NCBI RefSeq assembly: GCF_049243985.1
Contig: NC_135379.1
Location: 12,875,501-12,939,500 of the forward strand
Source of the DNA: Paroedura picta
Taxonomy: Eukaryota; Chordata; Lepidosauria; Squamata; Gekkonidae
Length of the DNA stretch: 64,000 nt
Direction: 5' to 3'
The notes beneath the pieces were generated by a model. That model had not been told where the DNA came from, searched no databases, and saw only the letters and a program-made list of their open reading frames with translations. The position numbers and the translations under genes were made by a program. Below are positions 56,195 to 64,000 of the stretch, in pieces. Position 1 is the first letter of the stretch; each line of letters opens with the position of its first letter.

Positions 56195-56441
56195 AACCTG
56201 GCCTCAAGGAACATTATACAACATCCTCACGAGTACAGGCTTCCTTGGGAGGTAGTGGGTTCTCCATCTTTGGACATTTTTAAACAGAGACTAGATAGCC
56301 ATCTGATGGAGAGGCTGATTCTGTGACGGTTCAAGGGGGTGGCAGGTTACAGTGGATAAGCAAGAGGGTTGGGAGTGTCCTGCATAGAGCAGGGGGTTGG
56401 ACTAGATGATCCAGGAGGTCCCTTCAAACTCTATGATTCTA
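56195..56441 (+). mobile_element. CR1 LINE 3' end in a SVIL intron
   Basis: ttccttgggaggtagtgggt, tttaaacagagactagatag, ggttggactagatgatccag and aactctatgattcta; antisense to SVIL and ends about 190 bp from an exon. Confidence 0.9.
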
Positions 56442-56632
56442 AGAGAACATACACCATAAGATGTTATTTCAGAGTTTCCTACTGATTTCTTTCTCCTTAA
56501 CTTTGTTTCCCCCATGGGCCTTCACATCTCCAGTTTCTGGACAGGCCCATCTTTCCACAGGCTTCTTAGATATGTTTCCCCATGCAGGACTTGACATGGC
56601 TAAAATTGTTCTACATTATTGCTTGCACTCAC

Positions 56633-56788
56633 CTGGCTGTGGGGCTGTGTAGAGATCTTCCTGCAGGAACGGCATAGAATTGACCACAGAGGGGTCCCTA
56701 GCTGGATAGATGTATTCGGTGGCTGAGAATTCACCCGATGAACTACTGAGGATGAACAGTCGGGGGGTGAAGTTAAACTTCCCAGGAT
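56633..56788 (-). CDS. SVIL: SVIL coding exon (fifth from the end)
   Basis: This 156-bp exon completes an aspartate codon and encodes residues 294-344. It contains [20 protein letters not shown], then [20 protein letters not shown] and [11 protein letters not shown]. The acceptor is CTTAAAAG|AT and the donor CCAG|GTGAGT, with phase 1 on both sides. [15 protein letters not shown] matches the central strand of a gelsolin-like repeat, and MPFLQEDLY precedes the linker to the next strand. The run of four serines is conserved in the human protein. Confidence 0.96.
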
Positions 56789-56935
56789 CTTTTAAGAACA
56801 ACAACAAAAGTATTGAAAGTCATTGGATTAATGAAAACATGACTGTAAAGGTCTTATTGATCAATAGATTTGGAAACCCTACCATCCAAACAACCTTTTT
56901 ATGCATGCGTGATTCAGTTCAGAGAGTCCAAAAAC

Positions 56936-57385
56936 TACCTGAGTCAATGTTGATTTGGACACTTTTTGGACTAATCCCATCTGAATCAAGCTTTTCCTGA
57001 CATTAAACTGTCCAAATCAGGCTTGACCAAATTGCCATACTAAGATTTCGGTGGAATTTGGCCATGCAGAGATTGGGCAGTTTAAAATGACCTAAATTTT
57101 CATATTCCGTTTGTTCCAGGGGGGGGGTGAGGTAGAGGCACCAAAAAAGAACCCCAAGTTTCAAAAAGATGGGACCGGGGGGTCCAATTCAAGACGGACC
57201 CACACAGAGTGCCCCCATCAAAACTCCATTGTTTCTAAAGACGAGACAAGAATAAAGAATCTTTTAAAAATGGCGCTGAATCACTTTGGATTTGGCTGAA
57301 CTGATTTGGCCGAATCCAAGCCAGGGTAGGGTGCTTCAGATTTGGCCAGAATTGATTCAGGCTGAATCCAAAATGGTCTGACTTT
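56936..57385. repeat. GGGATGYG-type interspersed repeat, longer copy
   Basis: tgttgatttggacacttttt (shared with 54.6 kb) followed by aaccccaagtttcaaaaaga, gggaccggggggtccaattc and gctgaactgatttggccgaa. About 450 bp, in a SVIL intron. Confidence 0.5.
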
Positions 57386-57492
57386 TTCTTTTTTTTACAT
57401 ATGCTTAGTTCTTTTAGCTATTTAAAAAAACAACTGTAAATCAATCAATAAACGAATGCTTTACTTGTGAATAGTGGTAACCTGTGAATAGT

Positions 57493-57566
57493 GGTTGTAT
57501 TGTTTTCTGTTAAAATAACATACCTGTTACACAAGGTATGTTATTTTAACAAAAAACAATACAACC
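57493..57566. repeat. 33-bp inverted repeat with 8-nt loop
   Basis: Arms at 57493-57525 and 57534-57566 pair with a single mismatch; loop gttacaca. A short direct duplication, gtgaatagtggt, lies just to the left (57468 and 57484). In a SVIL intron. Confidence 0.9.
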
Positions 57567-57871
57567 TGCCTCAAATAATTATTCACAAAATTTCTTATTA
57601 CAGTACATAATTTGTGTTTTGTATGCAAATATAAGAGTACTCCTCTTTTCCTTGCTTCCACACCTGGGCAAAAGTCTGTTTTTATCTTGAGTAAAAATAG
57701 AAGATAATTCGACAAATGTTTGCTTATATTCTGCATAGACTTCAAATACTGATTGAGGCACGTGCAAACACACTATTATTTCATCCTTCATGATCCTCAA
57801 ACCAAAGTTATTAGAATTCAGATTTCTAAGATATTTCAATGACACACACAGGAAGCCCAAACACACCTTAC

Positions 57872-58005
57872 CTTGTAACATACAGTCGTAAGCTTTCCGG
57901 TCCCTCCTTCCTAAGGCATCCCAGAATCCCAATGGCTCTGTCCCTTCATCACATTCATGTATTGTAACCTTGCTACTGCTGTGCAGTCCTGCTTCCAATG
58001 GACAT
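57872..58005 (-). CDS. SVIL: SVIL coding exon (sixth from the end)
   Basis: The exon is 134 bp. After completing the split glutamine codon it encodes residues 249-292: [20 protein letters not shown], then [20 protein letters not shown] and CMLQ. The acceptor is ATTTCAG|A and the donor CAAG|GTAAGG, leaving phase 1. The motif [10 protein letters not shown] is the conserved beginning of a gelsolin-family repeat, equivalent to the E-P-x-x-FW motif in villin and gelsolin. It corresponds to the start of the fifth repeat of supervillin. Identity to the mammalian protein as remembered is very high. Confidence 0.96.
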
Positions 58006-58233
58006 CTGAAATGCAACACGATACGCCCCCTGGCATGATTGCAAGTTTGTGGTGCTTTGTAATACCTATTAAGACAGACTTGCTCTTTATCACCTTGCTG
58101 AAAAACCTGACACAAAGACCAGGGACCAGCCACTTGCTGGTCTTTACTAGTTCCCTTGCCTCTTCATCCTTTCTTCTTCTTCTTCTAAAGCTCCCTGACT
58201 TTGGTAGCAGTTGAGCCACACATTCCATAACTT

Positions 58234-58375
58234 CACAGAATCAGAATCACAGAATCATAGAGTTGGAAGGGGCCATACAGGCCATCTAGTCCAACCCCCT
58301 GCTCAACGCAGGATCAGCCCAAAGCATCCTAAAGCATCCAAGAAAAGTGTGTATCCAACCTTTGCTTGAAGACTT
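58234..58375 (-). mobile_element. CR1 LINE 3' end in a SVIL intron
   Basis: cagaatcatagagttggaag, gccatctagtccaacccc and aagtgtgtatccaacctttg; same orientation as SVIL and truncated, about 100 bp from an exon. Confidence 0.9.
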
Positions 58376-58476
58376 TTCCCCATTGTCATCATTACCCAAC
58401 TCTCATAAGCCTTTTATAAAAACTGCAGGCAGAACAAGCCAAAATCTACATGAGAACAAACAGCATTGCCACTTAC

Positions 58477-58684
58477 TGCTCTTTTATTTTATTGGCCGCT
58501 GTCCTTCCTACGTCTTTTGCGTGAGGCTGGGCCTTGCAGCCATGCCACAGGTAGATGAGGGCTTTGTTGATGTTGAGAACGATCATCGAAGTCCTGGACC
58601 TGAGGCTGCTACAATGGCAGGCGACTTCAAGCAAGTTTCCTTCAACAGAAACTTCCCCTCGTACACAGTACAATCGCCAGTCAC
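58477..58684 (-). CDS. SVIL: SVIL coding exon (seventh from the end), fourth gelsolin-like repeat
   Basis: This 208-bp exon encodes residues 179-247. Its sequence runs from [20 protein letters not shown] through [20 protein letters not shown] and [20 protein letters not shown] to NKIKE. The acceptor is TTACAG|GT and the donor GAGCA|GTAAGT, so a glutamine codon is split with the next exon. The pattern of [16 protein letters not shown] followed by ALIYLWHG is the core of a gelsolin-like repeat. A long open frame on the opposite strand over this exon is its antisense shadow, so I do not treat it as a separate gene. Confidence 0.96.
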
Positions 58685-59496
58685 CTGTAAGTGGGGCATT
58701 GACAGAGCAAGCTCATTAGACATCGCCAAGGCTGCTTCCAAAGGAGGCTATTGCGTTACACTGCGTATGATTACAGCTACTTGTGTTGCAGAGGTTCTTG
58801 TGGGTGGCCAGTGTGCTGACCATTGATGGTGACCCCAGAGACACTCCCACCAGGATGAGCTGACCCCTCCCACTAGACATCACTGCTAGTCCAAACAAAC
58901 TATCAGGATCAACGAAAGTGGCATTGCAGGCACACTGCCAAAATGTCACTGAGAAGTCCACACCTGCTGCCTTTTCTGTAGTCAAAGTCTAAGTCTCAGC
59001 TCAATGAAAAAAAAATGAATGTTCAGTTTTCTCCTCCATTAGGTGTGATGCTGGGGTTCAGTTCTAAGATCCTTTGGAACTGATTTCTCAGAGCTGCCAA
59101 GTAACCCTAACCTATTTGAACCAGTTGTAACAAATACAACTTTGCGCATGATATTTATGGCTTGCATACATTGCAATTTTAATATATAGGTTCATCCAGT
59201 TCCGTATTGTGTATTCTGGCTGGCCACATGGCTCTTTAGAGAAAAAGGTCACTCATAAGATGATCCTGAGATCATTTATCACATCCCCTCACCCTCCCAC
59301 CGGTCTTTCATGACTACTATTTCTTTCCTAGTTCTGAATTGTGGCACTCAAAACTGGAGCTAACAAAAATTGAATCTGAGTGTGCTTAGATGATCCATAG
59401 AGTAGGTAAGGGGAAAGTATCACGCACGACACAAACTTTGCTCTCTAACAAACATGCCAGTGGGGGCAGAGGGGAATGCAACAGGTACTAATTTAC

Positions 59497-59602
59497 TCTG
59501 TGTATTTTCTTCTTCCTCTTCCCTTCTCCCAGCATGAACAATCATTCCACCTTGAAAGCACTGTAGAAAACATGGTGGCTCCTTTCCTTGAAGAACTTGG
59601 AC
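59497..59602 (-). CDS. SVIL: SVIL coding exon (eighth from the end), short gelsolin-like exon
   Basis: This 106-bp exon encodes residues 144-178. It starts [20 protein letters not shown], continues [15 protein letters not shown], and ends one base into the next codon, which becomes serine at the junction. The acceptor is TTTTTTTCAG|GTC and the donor CAGA|GTAAAT. Residues [12 protein letters not shown] form the conserved start of a gelsolin-like repeat, and the acidic EEEEE tract is shared with mammalian supervillin. It is easily missed because its open frame is short and lacks a methionine near its beginning. It is needed to join the exons on either side in frame. Confidence 0.94.
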
Positions 59603-61212
59603 CTGAAAAAAACAACAGATTTGCTCTAGAGCTACAGCAAATTAAGGCTAAGGATTCAAACTGCTTCTGAGACCTTGTGTAAAGATCATGTTAAAGGTTA
59701 TGTATCTAGGAGACCACCAACCAACAGGCAGAAGAATAATTAGTTCCACCCCATAACTATATTTAATCCTGAACATGGTCCAAGAATGCGGATGAAAAAA
59801 TATGAAGAATTGGTCCATGTACAGGGAGGGTCAATATATTTTATTTTATACAAATCTTGGCGAACCCTGGGTTGGCAGAAAAATCTGAGAAGTTATTTTT
59901 TAAGGCAACAAGGATTTACAAACTTCCAAACTTTAAGAGAAGAAATGAAGGCTTGGGATGGTATGTCAGACGCCATCTTGGGAGCTGCCAAGAAATGTCC
60001 AAGATGAATTTGTGTGTGTGCTGGGGGTACCCGGAAGGCACACAGTAATGGTGGTCAGAGAAAGCGGGAACTGAGCACTGATGGTATTTGGGTTTGGAGG
60101 GGGGGGGCTGCACCCAGTCTGGAACTCAGCAAATCCCAAATCAACAGGCACTGTTGAGTGGATGAGTAAAGGTTGTCACTGAAAGCTGACTGTGTTTGGG
60201 CTGGGAGAAAGCATGTGGCTGGTTGTGGGCCTCCTCCCAGCTCAGACACAGTGGATCAGCACTTTTGTCTCCATCAGCTCTTGGTGACAAGAAAGAAGTG
60301 ATGGGAAGGGGGTAAGAGGGGGCAAGAGAGGGAAGGAGGAGGAGGGTGCAGAGGCAAAAATATGGGAGAAGAGGGTTGGAGAAAGGTTGCTGGAATGGGG
60401 GGGGGGAGTGTCAGAAGTCAGATAAGAAAGCAGAGAACAATGAGAGAATTTCCCCACAAGTTTCTTATTGGTCTTTGCTAGTTCATATGAGCTGGATCTA
60501 GTTAACTGAGAGTTTCAGGAAATCACATTGGTACCTGGAGTACATGCTACTTCCTTCTCGACAGCAATTTTGACTCAAAAGGCTAATTCTAATCTCCCCT
60601 CTAGAAGAAAGAATATTGGCACAACGCAAATCATGCAGGTCCAGGTGTTTGGAAGCATGATGAAGGATGTGCAATGAGTGTCTCTGCAGATTTCCAAGAA
60701 ACCAAAAAATATTCTTACTGCCAACTCCAGGTGTCATACCAGATTTCCCCTGAGTTTTAGACCTGCCTTTTACTGGCATGGCTCCTCTCCTGGGACATCT
60801 AAGGCATGTGATACTCGCACGTCTTAGCCACAATAACATCTGTGACCTCTAGTGCTTGGCATGATATATTGGAAGCCACTTTGCTATGACTGAGACTGAA
60901 CTCCCAGCTCATAGTATATATGCTGGGAAGGACTCCATCAGTGGGGAAAAATTACATCTGAACCAGCCTTTATTCTCTTCTTGATGATCCCAAAGATAGA
61001 ATGAATCTCCAGGAACCTGACTCTGCATCTACCGTGCTTTCCCCCCCTGAATAAAATTTGTTCTACTACTCTTGCAACTCTCAAGAGGCTGAATTCACTC
61101 CCTTTAGTGACCTCTGTGGGAGCAAGACATTAGCACTCGTCAGTCTGAATCTACCCATGATGGAGACCTGAACAGTACCAAGGATGAAAAGGTTGTTCTT
61201 GGTTGTCCTCAC

Positions 61213-61364
61213 CTGAGCACCCCTCTCTTCATCCAGCTCCACAGTCATCAGTGCGGATGTCCCCTTCTCACTGACCGTTGAGTGTCGCCCTTGCCAGAAG
61301 AAGTAAACACATTTCTCTTTGCCGACAACTCTTGTTTGCTGGTCCCCCTTTTGCCTGCTTCCAA
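61213..61364 (-). CDS. SVIL: SVIL coding exon (ninth from the end), gelsolin-like domain
   Basis: The exon is 152 bp and encodes residues 93-143: junction V, then [17 protein letters not shown], followed by [17 protein letters not shown] and a segment ending ELDEERGAQ. Acceptor TTTGCAG|TT and donor CAG|GTGAGG give phase 1 in and phase 0 out. The tryptophan-glycine core FFWQG is a typical gelsolin-repeat strand. The stretch DQQTRVV replaces what I recall as EHSVRAA in mammals and is the least conserved part, probably a surface loop. An open frame that extends further in another frame here is a shadow running into a neighbouring palindromic repeat and is not coding. Confidence 0.95.
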
Positions 61365-61599
61365 CTGCAAAACAAAGTCAGGTCAAGAGAGGCTATCAAT
61401 TGCGGTAAGCTTGCCGAACGTGCCGAAATTAACAACCTATTTGAGAAATGGATTGATTTTTGTGGAGAGATGGAGGGTTTATTAAGCAAGCAGGAGGCCC
61501 ACGCAGAATGAGATAGTTTAAAAATGGTACAGGAATGTAGGGTGACACATATAAAGTCATCACACTGCGGAGGCAGAATGAGAACCAGCGTTGAATATG

Positions 61600-61735
61600 C
61601 AGGGGTAGTCAAACTGCGGCCCTCCAGATGTCCATGGACTACAATTGCCATGAGCCCCTGCCAGCAATCACTGGCAGGGGCCCCTGGGAATTGTAGTCCA
61701 TGGACATCTGGAGGGCCACAGTTTGACTACCCCTG
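61600..61735. mobile_element. palindromic hAT-type MITE, copy 11
   Basis: 136 bp, GCGGCCCTCC arm type, in a SVIL intron. The flanks (tgaatatg and gtataaag) do not match, so the duplication has been lost or the copy was rearranged. Confidence 0.88.
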
Positions 61736-62636
61736 GTATAAAGAAATGGATTCTGAACAAAAATATCCTTCATATTTTTTTTATTGTGAGATATATACGA
61801 TAGATTTTCTTTTAAATTTAGGTATAGTAAAAGCTATAGGTAGTTTGCAGAATGACGTAACACAGAACACGCAGCAATAATTAAATTCATAATATAGTAA
61901 AATACGTCAGTGATGAAATCTGAAATTTAAAAGGTTTGACGTAAGGATTACAGCATTTTGCAGAAAACGTCTTAAAAATTATAATGATGCTGGGGGGAAA
62001 TATTTTCTGTTTCATACACCCCGTAATATATAATAACTTTTGATTTGATATATATAATTGGTCATGTAGTCCCACTTTTTCTTTTGTATCCCTTTTTGAA
62101 TCTTTTTTTTTTAAATAAAATATATATATTCTATATAAAAAGGGGAGGCTGTAAATTGTGCACGCCCAATCATTCTAAAATCACACTTAGGTCCTAAGGT
62201 GGTAGGCACTAAATCCAAAGGAGTGCAAAGTGTTTCGGCAAGGAACTGGCAGCCAAAGATAGACATTGAAAACCTTTGCCGATTGGCCAGGTGCCAGTAT
62301 TTCTCAAAGCAACTGCCTTTGCTTGAAGCAAATCAAGGCAATTACAGCATGCAGATGGTCTTCGGCACCTTCCTCCTGCCGCCAGATTAAAATAAGTGAT
62401 GCCTGTCACTTTCAATTTAGACTAGGTCTTTGACAGCTAGGCATCATTTCGGGGTGCTGAGTGACACTGGGAAGAGCTATGGCTGGAGAGAAAGTGATTC
62501 CCAAGGATACCACTTTCCTGAGCAAACTTTTCAAGAGTTTCTAAGACGCCCATGGATGTACTGGGAGCAATACATTACGGATATGAAGGTTTTGCAACTA
62601 CGAAGAGCACTAAGGTTGAAGGGCAAAAAGCACGTT

Positions 62637-62735
62637 TAAATTTTTATTGATCGATCAAATGTACACACTACCACTGCCTTGACAAGCGAGGCTCAGGGTG
62701 GCTGACAACAAAGTCAAACCCCATTCAGCAGACCA
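62637..62735 (-). mobile_element. L2-like LINE tail fragment
   Basis: atttttattgatcgatcaaa followed by cgaggctcagggtggctgac, an inverse pre-tail module, in a SVIL intron. Confidence 0.4.
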
Positions 62736-62908
62736 TCTGAAAAGCAATAACACCGGTCGATATACGACAGGCTTTAAAGCCAACGTGGCGGGTTTATTAT
62801 CATTCATTATTTATTACTAGTGTACTCTGTTTTGTACTTCAGCACCATTGGAAAACAAAACCGAATGACAATGCATCTGACCCGTTTTTTTTAAAGAGGT
62901 GATACAAA

Positions 62909-62938
62909 AGCTTGTGTGTGTGTGTGTGTGTGTGTGTG
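62909..62938. repeat. (TG)n microsatellite
   Basis: About 30 bp of uninterrupted tg units within a SVIL intron. Confidence 0.9.
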
Positions 62939-63196
62939 AAACATCTGTCACCTCTGGGTGGGGGGGAAAAAAGACCCCAAAGGATCCAGTGACAACACGG
63001 TGACAAACATTTATTTACGTTCACATCCTGCTGTTCTGAGAAGCAGGGCCAATTCCAGCAACGGATAGACATAAAAAGACTGAATCAATGCTGGCGTCCT
63101 TGAACAGCAAAGTGCATGACAAGGAACCAAGATCAATGCCGCCGCATTCAAGCACCGTCGATACCTCTTGATGGAGAATGCCAAGGTTTCACTAAC

Positions 63197-63473
63197 CTGA
63201 AGTGCTCACCAGATATTTCCACTTGACCACATATGTGTCTCCTTCATGAAACTGCCCAATGCTTTGCTTAGGGAGCCGGCTGTAATCGAATTCCAAGATG
63301 TGCCAGACGTCCACAGAGACGGTGATGATCTCAAACTGTCTCCCGTCGTCTCCCTCGATGAAGCCGTAACCACGGCCGATATTCATCCCCTCTAAGATCG
63401 TCCCGACCGTTGTCTGGGGGACGGGCACCATTCGCATAATGTCATATGGCTTAGCGTCAGGCCTCATTTCGTC
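63197..63473 (-). CDS. SVIL: SVIL coding exon (tenth from the end), start of the third gelsolin-like repeat
   Basis: The exon is 277 bp and encodes residues 1-92 of the partial product, beginning [11 protein letters not shown] and containing [18 protein letters not shown] and [10 protein letters not shown], which are nearly identical to supervillin. The acceptor is TTCCAG|GAC and the donor is TTCAG|GTTAGT, leaving phase 1. By comparison with human SVIL this is the beginning of the third gelsolin-like repeat. The preceding exon is not in the remaining 0.5 kb of the window. The segment [20 protein letters not shown] differs at several residues from the mammalian version as I remember it, which is expected for a reptile orthologue. 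Confidence 0.96.
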
Positions 63474-63919
63474 CTGGAAGGAGACACAAACGGTTTGTTT
63501 TGTCCTGGCGGGATATTTAACATATTATAAAGCCAGAGCAGCTGAAGTGTTAATCCAAAAGCACACAGGGATATCGAAAGTTCAGCAGCTGAGGCCGATC
63601 GCAGTGCAACTATGCAAAGACCCACGGGAAACACCAAGGGAAGGTCTCTATTGACAAATGGAAGCATGATTTCTTTTCTTTTTTAAGACTGTAAAGGGAA
63701 ACAACTGCTGCAATTATGCAGAAAATTAGTCTCTGCAGTATTGGAAGCTGGCACCGAATGATGGCTATAGTACAACAGCGAAAGTTCCCTTCCCCTGAAT
63801 ACACTGGGTGAGGTTTCGGTAAAACAGTATCTCAGGGATTGCTTTCCATCTGTAAAAGGAAAATGATGTTATGCCCCACGAGATCAGGAGGAACAACGTA
63901 ATGTGCATGGTAGACACTA

Positions 63920-63999
63920 GGCTCATGCACTTCGGCATGCTTCGGGCGCTTCAATGGCCATTCAAGCCCAAGGCCAAAGCATGCCGAAGTGCACTAGCC
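63920..63999. repeat. short inverted repeat at the window edge
   Basis: ctcatgcacttcggcatgct and the closing agcatgccgaagtgcactag are inverted copies around a gccattcaagcccaaggc-type centre. Probably a small nonautonomous DNA element; it may continue past the edge. Confidence 0.5.
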
Positions 64000-64000
64000 T

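Larger units (their letters stand above)
51003..63473 (-). other. SVIL: SVIL (supervillin) gene, 3' portion
   Basis: This is the 3' part of the supervillin gene: ten coding exons plus a probable 3' UTR. Supervillin is a large membrane-associated F-actin and myosin II binding protein of the villin/gelsolin superfamily, acting at the cell cortex, focal adhesions, podosomes and the cleavage furrow. The exons join through GT-AG introns of about 0.5-1.8 kb into a single frame of 513 codons and a stop, which I match from memory to the last ~513 residues of the ~2,214-residue human protein. No frame break or internal stop is seen, so the gene looks functional. The introns carry hAT miniature elements, a tRNA-derived SINE and CR1 fragments. 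The 5' exons and promoter lie outside the window. Confidence 0.96.

Noticed and set aside
58347-58826. Plus-strand open frame of 159 codons
   Set aside because: It is the antisense of a SVIL coding exon and its flanks.
60498-60839. Minus-strand open frame of 113 codons in a SVIL intron
   Set aside because: No similarity to supervillin or a known family; flanking exons join without it, and no matching splice pattern was needed.

Overview
This window is vertebrate nuclear DNA, most likely from a squamate reptile and possibly a gecko; the species is inferred from repeats only. It carries CR1 LINE tails, LINE tails of L2 type ending in TGAA-like repeats, a Bov-B-type 3' end, a Sauria SINE with its Bov-B-like tail, a 5S rRNA-derived SINE fragment, abundant tRNA-derived SINEs and many hAT-type miniature elements. 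Gene density is low, coding sequence is split by introns, and there are no bacterial-style operons.

The only protein-coding gene I can support is supervillin (SVIL) on the minus strand, occupying about 51.0-63.5 kb. Ten consecutive coding exons (63473 down to 51946) can be joined through GT-AG introns into one uninterrupted frame of 513 codons plus a TGA stop. They encode the C-terminal gelsolin-like repeats and the villin headpiece ending in KKAKGLF. The 5' part of the gene lies beyond the right edge. The 3' UTR probably runs down to about 51.0 kb, where the first canonical poly(A) signal is found.

Positions 1-51000 are intergenic sequence downstream of SVIL, with no convincing exon. Most of what can be recognised is repeats: LINE tails, three or more SINE families, hAT relatives, long microsatellites and a 117-bp minisatellite at 17.55-18.02 kb that stays open in several frames. 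Between them are single-copy stretches with no recognised content; a few (about 0.9, 4.4, 6.5-7.0 and 43.8 kb) look like possible conserved non-coding DNA.

The most distinctive content is a family of about 136-bp, almost perfectly palindromic miniature elements. I count nine copies bracketed by exact 8-bp target-site duplications, several further full or partial copies, and one copy at 53.2 kb with an extra internal arm segment. The duplications share a TA (seven of nine) or TG centre, the preference reported for Buster-type hAT transposases. Two other perfect or near-perfect fold-backs (49906-49993 and 57493-57566), each with an 8-nt loop, are not explained by any repeat family I recognise. 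I found no previously undescribed protein system.
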